Below the pieces are notes generated by a model. That model searched no databases, had not been told where the DNA came from, and was given only the letters and a program-made list of their open reading frames with translations. Shown here in pieces: positions 47,413-56,190 of a DNA stretch of 64,000 nt. The DNA is taken from assembly GCF_042657385.1 (NCBI RefSeq), contig NZ_JBHSLA010000002.1, forward strand, positions 496,001-560,000, in the 5' to 3' direction. The position numbers and the translations under genes were made by a program. Position 1 is the first letter of the stretch, and every line of letters begins with the position of its first letter. This stretch comes from Algorimicrobium hallyeonense (GTDB taxonomy: Bacteria > Bacteroidota > Bacteroidia > Flavobacteriales > Flavobacteriaceae).

Positions 47413-48993
47413 TTATTTGGTTTTAGACTTTTTTTCTTTTTTCTCTCCTTCCTTCTCCTCCGCTTCTACTTTGGGAGGTTCAGGCTGTTCAAACAAATTC
47501 AGATAGGCATCACCTAATGTATCAATTACATGTGTAGCAGTCATTGCTTCATAACCCAAACCTTGTACCGCAATATCCGCTGATTTTCCGTGTAGATATA
47601 CTCCAAACACAGACGCAGCCAAAGAATCATAGCCTTGTGCAATGAGTCCGGTAATAACTCCCGTTAAAACATCACCAGTTCCGGCAGTTGCCAATCCTGG
47701 GTTTCCGGTTGAATTAATATATATTTTATCTTCTAAAACGGTTAACGTATAAGCGCCCTTAATCACCACAATTAGGTGATATTTTTTTGAAAATGCTTTA
47801 ACCTTTTTCAGTTTATCAAAATCATCTTTCCACACACCAATTAGGCGTTCCAACTCTTTAGGATGTGGTGTTAAGACCGTATTCTGTGGCAATAACTTTA
47901 ATAAATCTTTGTTTTTAGACAGCAGATTAATACCATCCGCATCAATAACTAAAGGTGTTTTGTTGGTAGTTAGAAACACTTGTAAAGCTTCAGCAGTTGC
48001 TTTTTCAGTTCCCATACCAACACCTAGACCAATAACCGTTGGAGTAATTGTAAATTGAATATTACTAATCCACTCCTCCTGTTCGTCGGTAATAATCATG
48101 GCTTCTGGAAAACTAGACTGAATTGGTATATAACCACATTTAGGCACAAAAGCCGTTACCAATCCTGCTCCAATAGATAGAGCCGAGCGGCTAGCTAAAA
48201 TAGCGGCTCCTATTTTACCATAACTTCCACCAATTATAAGTGCATGACCGAAGGTTCCTTTATGCGAAAATTTATCACGGGGTTTATAAATGGGCAATAC
48301 TTCCTGCTTACCTATTAAATCTACAGCTGTTTGGGTTTTTATTAAATATTCACGATCAAAACCAATATCTAAAACTTCCCATTGTTCCGTAAATTTAGCG
48401 GTGTCTGGTAAAAAGAAAGCGAGTTTTGTGGACTGGAAACTCAATGTGTGATTTGCCCAAACCACATTATTATCGTCAGCTGGAACAGCATCTGTTTTCA
48501 TTCCGGAAGGAATATCAACGGATAGCGTAAATGCTTTAGACACTTTAAAATGTTGAAACAAATTAACCACCCAATCGTCTGCCGGACGATTTAATCCAAT
48601 ACCGAAAACGGCATCAATGATAATATCATCAGGACCAATTTCAGGAAAATCATCATCTGGACCTATAAGCGTAGGCCATTTTTTTGTGGTTTGTTTTATT
48701 AAGTCATAATTACACAGAAAATCCCGTGTTCGCTTATCACTGAAGTTAACCACATAGGTATTCACATGGTAACCATGGTTAATTAAATGCCGAGCTACCA
48801 CCAAACCATTACCGCCGTTATTTCCAATGCCACAAAACACGTGAATAGGTACTTGAGCGCCTTGCATACGTAAATGCAACCAATTGAAAATTTGTATACC
48901 CGCACGCTCCATGAGTTCGGTGGATGTAATGTTTTGCTTTTTTGCCGTGAGTTTATCACCTTCGTAAATCTGCTTATCTGAAAATATTTTCAT
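47413..48993 (-). CDS. nnr: bifunctional ADP-dependent NAD(P)H-hydrate dehydratase / NAD(P)H-hydrate epimerase
   Basis: A 526-residue fusion. Residues 1-~215 are the YjeF-N epimerase (GIGNNGGNGLV at 55-65, IIDAVFGIGLNRPAD near 125), and ~230-500 the ribokinase-like dehydratase (VIDADGINLL near 348, NPGLATAGTGDVLTG near 431). It repairs hydrated NAD(P)H. Unusually, a ~25-residue Lys/Glu-rich tail (PKVEAEEKEGEKKEKK) follows the dehydratase core. Monocistronic and divergent from the GNAT gene. Confidence 0.95.
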   Translation of the reverse strand: MKIFSDKQIYEGDKLTAKKQNITSTELMERAGIQIFNWLHLRMQGAQVPIHVFCGIGNNGGNGLVVARHLINHGYHVNTYVVNFSDKRTRDFLCNYDLIKQTTKKWPTLIGPDDDFPEIGPDDIIIDAVFGIGLNRPADDWVVNLFQHFKVSKAFTLSVDIPSGMKTDAVPADDNNVVWANHTLSFQSTKLAFFLPDTAKFTEQWEVLDIGFDREYLIKTQTAVDLIGKQEVLPIYKPRDKFSHKGTFGHALIIGGSYGKIGAAILASRSALSIGAGLVTAFVPKCGYIPIQSSFPEAMIITDEQEEWISNIQFTITPTVIGLGVGMGTEKATAEALQVFLTTNKTPLVIDADGINLLSKNKDLLKLLPQNTVLTPHPKELERLIGVWKDDFDKLKKVKAFSKKYHLIVVIKGAYTLTVLEDKIYINSTGNPGLATAGTGDVLTGVITGLIAQGYDSLAASVFGVYLHGKSADIAVQGLGYEAMTATHVIDTLGDAYLNLFEQPEPPKVEAEEKEGEKKEKKSKTK

Positions 48994-49111
48994 GGGTATT
49001 TATTACTTTATTTATATTAATAAAACGGACATGCTTTCAAAAATACAGTTAATTTTATTGTCTTTAAAATTATACTTTTATAACCTATAAATCAGTTACA
49101 TTTTTTACCAA

Positions 49112-49627
49112 ATGATTAAAATTATTAAAGCGAATGCCAACCATGCCGAAACACTCTCCTTAATTCGAAGGCAAACATTTTTGGAGTCTCATGGTATGAG
49201 TGCTTCTAAAGCTGATATAGATTCATATATCAATTTAAAATTCACTAAATCTGCTTTTGAAGCAGAACTGCTGGACACTAACACTATTTTTCATATGCTA
49301 ATCTATAACGAAACACCAATTGGCTACTCTAAAATAATATATTCCATTTCTGAAAAGAACATCCCGTTTAAAAATGTAACCAAACTAGAACGTATCTATG
49401 TACTGAAAGCTTTTCATAATTTAAAATTAGGGAAAGAATTATTTGAATTTAATGTTTCAGTTTCAAAAAAACACAACCAATCTGGAATGTGGTTATATGT
49501 ATGGATAGAAAACCATAGAGCCATTAATTTCTATAAAAAAGCAGGGTTTAAAATTGTAGGGAGTTATGATTTTAAAATTTCACAAACCCATTCCAACCCC
49601 AATCATCAGATGCTTTTAACGTATTAA
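49112..49627 (+). CDS. GNAT family N-acetyltransferase
   Basis: A 171-residue GCN5-like acetyltransferase. The typical order is LERIYVLKAFHNLKLGKEL (acetyl-CoA loop, near 88-106) and WLYVWIENHRAINFYKKAGF (near 127-147). It transfers an acetyl group from acetyl-CoA to an amine of unknown identity. Its stop codon overlaps, in opposite orientation, the stop of aminopeptidase P (shared TTAA at 49624-49627). Confidence 0.88.
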   Translation: MIKIIKANANHAETLSLIRRQTFLESHGMSASKADIDSYINLKFTKSAFEAELLDTNTIFHMLIYNETPIGYSKIIYSISEKNIPFKNVTKLERIYVLKAFHNLKLGKELFEFNVSVSKKHNQSGMWLYVWIENHRAINFYKKAGFKIVGSYDFKISQTHSNPNHQMLLTY

Positions 49628-51258
49628 TCTAATGCAGGTAATACAAAATCATCCAGAGCGCTTTTCTCTTTCATCAAGGCTTCAATGTCTTTAGATGTTC
49701 TAGGCGCCTCTGCTGATAAATTAACGGGACCATTATTAGTAATTAAAATATCATCTTCAATCCTTACGGCAATTCCCCACCACTTTTTATCACAATTACT
49801 GCCATTTGGGATATAAATTCCTGGTTCAACAGTAATAACCATATTGTGCTCAAAAGCTCCATAAAGCCCAGGATCATGAACATCCAACCCTAAATAATGA
49901 GAGGTGCCATGTGGAAAGTACTGTCTAGCTTCTTTATCATTTTGGGCAATTCCTAAAGCAATTAATCCTTTATGAATAACAGCGCGACTAGCCGCATCAA
50001 CTGCATGAAACCCATTGCCTACCTTGGCTGCTGCAATACCAGCATCTTGAGCTTCAAAAACTAAATCGTATATAGTTTTTTGCGCTTTGGTAAATTTTCC
50101 ATTGGCTGGAATAGTTCGTGTAACATCTGCGGTATAACCATGATATTCAGCACCTAAATCCATGAGCACCAATTCATTATTTACGTGCATTTTACTATTT
50201 TCAATATAATGCAGCACACAGCCATTATTTCCGGCACCTACAATACTAGGATAGCCTTCGTACTCGCTACCATATTTTTTGTATACAAATTCATGAATGC
50301 CTTGTATTTCCATTTCGGACATGTTTGGATGCATAGCCTTCATAATTTCACGTTGTCCCATAGCCGAAATGCGAACGGCTTTTGTAAGTAACACCAGCTC
50401 TTCTTCAGTTTTAATTTGGCGCAAACCTGCCATTAGTGTGGATAAACTTTGGGTGTCCAAATTCGATTTTGGTGTCTCCTGCTCTATTTTTATAATTTGT
50501 TGTTTCAATTCCAAACGCACATTTGGATCTGTTGATTCTGCATAATCTGAAATCACTTTATCCTTTTTTAAATTAGGATAGTACTCCAAAGCACGACCAA
50601 TATTTTGAGCCACATTGGCACTATTTTCAAGATCTGTGGCTTTAATCATTTCATAAATTCGAAATTTTATAGGATCTGGCAACGTATTTTCATCATAATT
50701 AGCTTGTTGCTTAAACTGTTCAATTAAGCTATGTAAGTCGGCTTGGTTGCGTTTAGAGTCGCGATAATCATTATTAAAATTATTAAATAAAACTTTATCA
50801 AATTGGGAATAATCAACACCTGAATTGTTAAAATCACTACCATTATACGCCCTGTCAAAACCCAATTGATTTTTCACACCTTCAATACCTAACCGTTTTC
50901 CGGTCCACTGCTCTGCTTGCGGATTTTTTTCCTGAACATAAATTATTTCGTTGTATACAACACCTTCCGAATTCGTTTGGTTTTCAGAAAATAAAACTAA
51001 AACAGCATGGGGTTCTTTATAACCCGTCAAATAATAAAAATCGGGGTCTTGATGATATACGTAATCCACATCATTGGCTCTATTTCTCACAGGATTTGCA
51101 AAAAAAACAGCGACAGAATTTTCAGGCATACCGCTGCGCAAGGCGTCACGTCTACTTTTATGAAATTCAGCTGATAAATAATCGGTTGGTAAGCCATCTT
51201 GTGCTGGCATATTAAGTGTTATACAAGCCGCAAATGCCGCCATAATAAAATGTTTCAT
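49624..51258 (-). CDS. secreted aminopeptidase P family Xaa-Pro peptidase
   Basis: A 544-residue M24B peptidase with signal peptide MKHFIM...NMPAQ. The creatinase-type N-terminal domain (RNRANDVDYVYHQDPDFYY) precedes the pita-bread domain with metal ligands in MDLGAEYHGYTADVTRTIP (two Asp), HGTSHYLGLDVHD (His), TVEPGIYI (Glu) and VRIEDDILI (Glu). It removes N-terminal residues before proline in the periplasm. Predicted complete; convergent with the GNAT gene. Confidence 0.93.
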   Translation of the reverse strand: MKHFIMAAFAACITLNMPAQDGLPTDYLSAEFHKSRRDALRSGMPENSVAVFFANPVRNRANDVDYVYHQDPDFYYLTGYKEPHAVLVLFSENQTNSEGVVYNEIIYVQEKNPQAEQWTGKRLGIEGVKNQLGFDRAYNGSDFNNSGVDYSQFDKVLFNNFNNDYRDSKRNQADLHSLIEQFKQQANYDENTLPDPIKFRIYEMIKATDLENSANVAQNIGRALEYYPNLKKDKVISDYAESTDPNVRLELKQQIIKIEQETPKSNLDTQSLSTLMAGLRQIKTEEELVLLTKAVRISAMGQREIMKAMHPNMSEMEIQGIHEFVYKKYGSEYEGYPSIVGAGNNGCVLHYIENSKMHVNNELVLMDLGAEYHGYTADVTRTIPANGKFTKAQKTIYDLVFEAQDAGIAAAKVGNGFHAVDAASRAVIHKGLIALGIAQNDKEARQYFPHGTSHYLGLDVHDPGLYGAFEHNMVITVEPGIYIPNGSNCDKKWWGIAVRIEDDILITNNGPVNLSAEAPRTSKDIEALMKEKSALDDFVLPALD

Positions 51259-51388
51259 GAGATACGCGTTTTAAACCAATGGTAAATTAAAAGATAAAAT
51301 AGAACAGTCAGCTTTTAACTAAAAAAATTAACAAACTTTTAAGCCTAGATTAACCTTAAGGCAACTCTTTAAAACAGATAAATTTCAA

Positions 51389-51396
51389 TACATTTG
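51389..51396 (+). promoter_or_regulatory. -7 promoter box of gcvT
   Basis: TACATTTG fits TAnnTTTG, 49 bases before the gcvT ATG. No glycine riboswitch is recognisable in the leader. Confidence 0.45.
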
Positions 51397-51445
51397 TGTC
51401 TCAATCGAAGTCTAATTAAAATGTTCGTTTAAACGGAATATACTT

Positions 51446-52528
51446 ATGAAAAATATAGCTTTATCATCAACACATGAAGCATTAGGGGCAAAAATGGTGC
51501 CTTTTGCAGGTTTCAATATGCCAGTACACTATGAAGGCGTAAATGTAGAACACGAAACCGTACGAAAAGCCGTTGGCGTATTTGATGTCTCGCACATGGG
51601 TGAATTTTTAATCAAAGGACCAAAAGCCCTTGAGTTAATTCAAAAAGTCACAACGAATGATGCGAGCAAATTAACCATTGGAAAGGCACAATATAGCTGC
51701 TTACCGAATGAAACGGGCGGAATTGTTGACGATTTAATTATTTATAAAATTGAAGAAGAAACCTACCTTTTAGTTGTTAATGCGGGCAATATTGAAAAGG
51801 ATTGGAATTGGATTAAATCTAAAAATGATGTTGGTGCCGAAATGGTAGATATTAGTGATGATTATTCACTTTTAGCCATTCAAGGGCCTAAAGCTATTGA
51901 AGCAATGCAATCCTTAACAAGTCATGATTTATCTGCCATTAAATTTTACAATTTCGTGGTTGGCGATTTTGCAGGGGTAGAAAATGTCATCATTTCTGCA
52001 ACCGGTTATACGGGAAGTGGTGGTTTTGAAATTTACTGTAAGAATTCAGAAGTAAAACAAATATGGGATAAGGTTTTTGAAGCAGGTGCTGATTTTGGCA
52101 TTAAGCCAATAGGTTTAGCAGCTCGTGATACGTTACGCTTGGAAATGGGTTACTGCTTATATGGTAATGATATTGATGATACCACATCACCCTTTGAAGC
52201 TGGTTTAGGTTGGATTACTAAATTTACAAAAACCTTTACTAATTCAGATAACTTATCTGAAGAAAAGAAAGGCGTTTTAAAACGAAAGTTAGTTGCTTTC
52301 GAGTTAGAGGATAAAGGTATTCCTAGAAGCGGTTATGACATTGTTGATGATGCCGGAAATTTAATTGGAAAGGTAACATCTGGAACCATGTCTCCAATGC
52401 TTAAAAAAGGAATTGGCTTGGGTTATGTTTCTCCAGACTACAGTGCATTTGATACTAAAATAAACATCCAAATTCGTAAGAATGCCGTTCCTGCAACGGT
52501 TGTAAAACTACCTTTTTACAAAGGCTAA
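51446..52528 (+). CDS. gcvT: aminomethyltransferase (glycine cleavage T protein)
   Basis: A 360-residue enzyme of the usual length. Diagnostic segments are PFAGFNMPVHYEGV near residue 19, VFDVSHMGEF near 46, SATGYTGSGGFEIY near 190 and the C-terminal domain TSGTMSPMLKKGIGLGYV. With GcvP, GcvH and Lpd it moves the methylene group of glycine to tetrahydrofolate. The other gcv genes are not in the window. The glutaminase gene follows 8 bases later. Confidence 0.95.
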   Translation: MKNIALSSTHEALGAKMVPFAGFNMPVHYEGVNVEHETVRKAVGVFDVSHMGEFLIKGPKALELIQKVTTNDASKLTIGKAQYSCLPNETGGIVDDLIIYKIEEETYLLVVNAGNIEKDWNWIKSKNDVGAEMVDISDDYSLLAIQGPKAIEAMQSLTSHDLSAIKFYNFVVGDFAGVENVIISATGYTGSGGFEIYCKNSEVKQIWDKVFEAGADFGIKPIGLAARDTLRLEMGYCLYGNDIDDTTSPFEAGLGWITKFTKTFTNSDNLSEEKKGVLKRKLVAFELEDKGIPRSGYDIVDDAGNLIGKVTSGTMSPMLKKGIGLGYVSPDYSAFDTKINIQIRKNAVPATVVKLPFYKG

Positions 52529-52536
52529 CATACTCT

Positions 52537-53451
52537 ATGATAGATTACCAAGCCATTTTAAATAAAATTCATGCCAACGTAATTCAGGAAGCGGATAAAG
52601 GCCATATTGCGCGTTATATTCCTGAATTATCTCGCGTAAATCCGGAGCGTTTTGGTATGCACTTAAAGCTTATTTCTGGTGAAGAATTTGCGGTTGGCGA
52701 TTCGGAAGTTGGATTTTCCATTCAAAGTATTTCCAAAGTTCTGACACTAGCCATGGCTATGTCTAAAATTGGAACACATATTTGGGATCGTGTGGATGTA
52801 GAGCCTTCCGGAAACCCTTTCAACCATTTATCGCTTTTGGAACTGGAAGAAGGAATTCCTCGAAACCCATTAATTAATTCCGGTGCCATTGTAATTGCAG
52901 ATATTTTGGTTTCCCAATTGGAAAATCCAAAGGCTGATTTTTTAAAATATGTGCACGATATTACGGGTGATGATTCTATTTCCTATAATTTAAAAGTCGC
53001 ACAATCGGAAAAAGAAACGGGTTTTAATAACTTTGCTGCGGCTAACCTATTAAAATCCTTCAACAATCTTAATAATTCAGTTGACGATGTTTTAGATTTT
53101 TATTTCCATCAATGTTCTTTGGAAATGACCTGCTCTCAATTAACAAAAGCTTTCTTTTTATTTGCCAATAAAGGGAAATGTTTAGCGCAAATGGCTCGCA
53201 TTACAAAAAGTCAAGCCAAGCGCATTAACGCCATTATGCTTACGTGTGGATTTTACGATGAAGCGGGCGAATTTGCCTTTGAAGTTGGACTCCCTGGAAA
53301 AAGTGGTGTTGGTGGTGGCATTGTGGCCGCATTACCACATGAGTTTACAATTGCGGTTTGGGCGCCTGGATTAAACGAACGTGGTAATTCTAAATTAGGC
53401 ATGAAAGCGCTGGAGCATTTTACAACGCTTACCAATCAATCTATTTTTTAA
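52537..53451 (+). CDS. glsA: glutaminase A
   Basis: A 304-residue beta-lactamase-fold glutaminase. The catalytic S64-x-x-K67 pair lies in GFSIQSISKVLT, and NPLINSGAI and GKSGVGGGIVA match the family. It hydrolyses glutamine to glutamate and ammonia. Eight bases separate it from gcvT and 21 from the following epimerase-like gene, so all three are likely co-transcribed. Confidence 0.95.
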   Translation: MIDYQAILNKIHANVIQEADKGHIARYIPELSRVNPERFGMHLKLISGEEFAVGDSEVGFSIQSISKVLTLAMAMSKIGTHIWDRVDVEPSGNPFNHLSLLELEEGIPRNPLINSGAIVIADILVSQLENPKADFLKYVHDITGDDSISYNLKVAQSEKETGFNNFAAANLLKSFNNLNNSVDDVLDFYFHQCSLEMTCSQLTKAFFLFANKGKCLAQMARITKSQAKRINAIMLTCGFYDEAGEFAFEVGLPGKSGVGGGIVAALPHEFTIAVWAPGLNERGNSKLGMKALEHFTTLTNQSIF

Positions 53452-53472
53452 TAAACAGTTCTAATTATAGCC

Positions 53473-54303
53473 ATGTCGGCAATAGAAAACAAACATAGAA
53501 TACTTATTTTAGGTGCTAGTGGTTTTATAGGAAATGCGCTTTATAAAGAACTCTGCTCCTATTTTAAAACATTTGGTACCTACCGAACCTCCAAACGTGA
53601 ATTTGAAAAAAATCAACATTTTTTTCAATATGATGTGGAGGAAGATGATGTGTTTGAAATTTTAGAAATTGTTAAACCCACGATTATTATTTCAGCACTT
53701 CGTGGCGATTTTAATGCACAAGTTATTGCGCACGCCCATATAGCACAATATTTACAAATGCATAAAAGTAAATTGCTCTTTTTATCATCAGCCAATGTAT
53801 TTGATTCCTACAGTAAATACCCAAGTTATGAAAGCGATAAAACCTTAAGTGATAGTGTTTATGGGCATTTCAAAATAAAAATTGAAAACATGCTATTGCG
53901 CTTGCCAAAGCGTCAAGTTGCCATTATTAGATTACCAATGGTTTTTGGAAATCAGTCGCCTAGAATAACCGAGATAAAGGAGTTCATTAAAAATAAAGAA
54001 GCCATAGAAGTCTTTCCCAATCTGATTATGAATATGACTACAGATGTAAAATTAACACAGCAAATTCATTATATCATTAACCGAAATAAAAGTGGCATTT
54101 TTCATATTGGCAGCACGGATTTAGTCCATCATGACGAATATATTCTAGAAATTATTAACGCATTAGGTTTTAAAAATGTGCTTCTAAAAAATGTGTATAC
54201 TACTAATGACGACCGCTATTTAGCCGTTTTACCAAAATATAATCTCTTACCAAAACATTTACAGTTTACAAGCAAAGATTTTATATCAGAAATTGAAATT
54301 TAG
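53473..54303 (+). CDS. NAD(P)-dependent sugar-nucleotide epimerase/reductase (RmlD-like SDR)
   Basis: A 276-residue extended SDR. LGASGFIGNALYKEL (residues 13-27) is the cofactor loop; the YxxxK pair occurs in SVYGHFKIKIE near 135. A short C-terminal part resembles dTDP-4-dehydrorhamnose reductases. The exact substrate is unknown. It ends the gcvT-glsA block, with PCD 53 bases on. Confidence 0.8.
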   Translation: MSAIENKHRILILGASGFIGNALYKELCSYFKTFGTYRTSKREFEKNQHFFQYDVEEDDVFEILEIVKPTIIISALRGDFNAQVIAHAHIAQYLQMHKSKLLFLSSANVFDSYSKYPSYESDKTLSDSVYGHFKIKIENMLLRLPKRQVAIIRLPMVFGNQSPRITEIKEFIKNKEAIEVFPNLIMNMTTDVKLTQQIHYIINRNKSGIFHIGSTDLVHHDEYILEIINALGFKNVLLKNVYTTNDDRYLAVLPKYNLLPKHLQFTSKDFISEIEI

Positions 54304-54356
54304 TTGTTTTTCATTCGTAATTTAGCTATATTCTAGACACTATAAAATAACATACT

Positions 54357-54653
54357 ATGAGTAAATTATTAGAAGAAGATATCGAGAAAAAATTATTGCG
54401 CTTTCCCGATTGGGAATATAGCGACAACGCCATCCATGCGGAATTTGAATTTGAAAATTTCAAGGACTGCTTTAGTGCGATGAGCCGAATTGCTTTTGAA
54501 TGCGAAGCTTTAAATCACCATCCAGAATGGCGCAATGTCTATAACGTATTATACATTTCCTTGTCTACGCATGATGAGAATGGTGTAACAAACAAAGACT
54601 TTAAACTTGCCCAAGCTATTGATGCTATCGTCGTTCCTGAAGACGATGAGTAA
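54357..54653 (+). CDS. 4a-hydroxytetrahydrobiopterin dehydratase (PCD)
   Basis: A 98-residue protein, the normal size of PCD/DCoH. The active-site motif ALNHHPEWRNVYNVL has H54, H55, P56, E57 and W58, followed by STHDENGVTNKD. It dehydrates the carbinolamine cofactor product of aromatic amino-acid hydroxylases; the hydroxylase itself is not in the window. Own transcript, plus strand, 87 bases before yebC. Confidence 0.93.
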   Translation: MSKLLEEDIEKKLLRFPDWEYSDNAIHAEFEFENFKDCFSAMSRIAFECEALNHHPEWRNVYNVLYISLSTHDENGVTNKDFKLAQAIDAIVVPEDDE

Positions 54654-54672
54654 AATTGTAAACGCTAAGCCA

Positions 54673-54700
54673 TTGTGTTTACTTTATTTTTTTAAATTTG
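54673..54700 (+). promoter_or_regulatory. promoter of yebC-type gene
   Basis: TTG at 54673-54675 with a 17-base spacer and TAAATTTG at 54693-54700, 40 bases before the ATG. Confidence 0.55.
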
Positions 54701-54740
54701 TCAATTAACAAACTATTAATATTTAATTCTTAATTATTTT

Positions 54741-55463
54741 ATGGGAAGAGCTTTTGAATTCCGCAAAGCACGAAAAATGAAACGTTGGTCTGCCATGAGT
54801 AAAGCGTTTACGCGTATTGGTAAAGACATTGTTATGGCTGTTAAAGAAGGTGGACCAGATCCCGATTCTAACTCCCGATTACGTGCTGTAATTCAGAATG
54901 CCAAATCGGTTAATATGCCGAAAGATAACGTAGAACGCGCCATAAAGAAAGCGTCAGATAAAAGTCAAGGCGATTATAAAGAAGTTATTTTTGAAGGCTA
55001 TGCACCTCACGGAATTGCTATTCTCGTGGAAACGGCTACAGATAATAATACCAGAACCGTTGCCAATGTGCGTAGTTATTTTAATAAATGCGATGGCAGT
55101 TTAGGAACATCTGGTTCGGTTGTTTTTATGTTTGATCATACCTGTAATTTCAGAATTGAAGCCGAAGGTTTAGACCCTGAAGAATTAGAGTTAGAGTTTA
55201 TAGATTTTGGCGCTGAAGAAGTTTTTGCAGATGACGATGGCATCCTTATTTATGCACCATTTGAAAATTTTGGAGCCATTCAAGCCGAATTAGAAAATAG
55301 AAATATTGAAATTCTATCCTCCGGTTTTGAGCGTATTCCACAAGTCACCAAAGCATTAAGCGCTGAAGATGCTGCTGATGTAGAAAAACTTCTAGAGAAA
55401 TTAGAAGAAGATGATGACGTGCAAAACGTGTATCATACGATGGAAGAAAGTACCGAAGACTAA
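54741..55463 (+). CDS. YebC/PmpR-family protein
   Basis: A 240-residue protein of usual length. GRAFEFRKARKMKRWSAMSK opens it, followed by AFTRIGKDIVMAVKEGGPDP and the central NVRSYFNKCDGSLGTSGSV. Homologues act as DNA-binding transcription regulators or as translation factors that relieve ribosome stalling at proline runs. The unknown secreted gene follows 19 bases later. Confidence 0.93.
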   Translation: MGRAFEFRKARKMKRWSAMSKAFTRIGKDIVMAVKEGGPDPDSNSRLRAVIQNAKSVNMPKDNVERAIKKASDKSQGDYKEVIFEGYAPHGIAILVETATDNNTRTVANVRSYFNKCDGSLGTSGSVVFMFDHTCNFRIEAEGLDPEELELEFIDFGAEEVFADDDGILIYAPFENFGAIQAELENRNIEILSSGFERIPQVTKALSAEDAADVEKLLEKLEEDDDVQNVYHTMEESTED

Positions 55464-55482
55464 TTTAAATCCGCATTTAATT

Positions 55483-56112
55483 TTGAAAATAAATCACCTT
55501 CTTTTAGCATTAGCGCTTGTATTTTGTTTTTCAGCAAACTCAAGTTTCGCACAAAAAGATAATAAGAAGGTGATTTATCAGGATTTAGAAGGCGAAAAAA
55601 TCTGTAAACGTAGATTTAAAAAACGTTTAGACGCGGCATCATTTGTGCAAACCAGAGAAACCGAAAACGTCATCATCAAACAATTACAACCCCGAATTAT
55701 TGAAGGCCAACTTACAGCCATTGCGCAAGGGAGTATTTCTAAAATGGTTACTGCTATTGAAACTATTCTTCAGCAGAAAATAGATCCAGATAAAAATCTA
55801 CTCCTTCACTATTATAAGCAAAACGATGACATTTTTAAAAAAGATGTCACAGATGCATTATATTGGGGCTTTATGGATAAGCACGCTTCCGAATTCGCTT
55901 CGTTTTTAATTGGTAGTAAAGACTCCGGCATCAGTCAAGATAAAGAAAAGCATGTTTTTATTGATGAAACCAACTATTTAGAATCCACCATTTTTTCGGA
56001 ACCAAATATCCAATTATATCACCTTCTTATTAGGCCAAACGGTTCCTATAAACTGTATTATGGCGAATTTGATATCGTTTATACCATAAATGGTGTTTTA
56101 GAATATTATTAG
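55483..56112 (+). CDS. secreted protein of unknown function
   Basis: TTG at 55483 is chosen as start because it gives a clean signal peptide (LKINHLLLALALVF...SSFAQ, about 24 residues); the longer frame from 55411 runs through the end of yebC. The 209-residue product is otherwise mixed alpha/beta, basic near KICKRRFKKRLDA, with no domain I recognise. It is probably co-transcribed with yebC (19 bases). Confidence 0.6.
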   Translation: MKINHLLLALALVFCFSANSSFAQKDNKKVIYQDLEGEKICKRRFKKRLDAASFVQTRETENVIIKQLQPRIIEGQLTAIAQGSISKMVTAIETILQQKIDPDKNLLLHYYKQNDDIFKKDVTDALYWGFMDKHASEFASFLIGSKDSGISQDKEKHVFIDETNYLESTIFSEPNIQLYHLLIRPNGSYKLYYGEFDIVYTINGVLEYY

Positions 56113-56190
56113 CATAAAACACCCTTTTACACTTTTTTTTTCAAAATGTAACAAATAGTCGTTAAATTCGTCTTAACCTAAAACACGACT

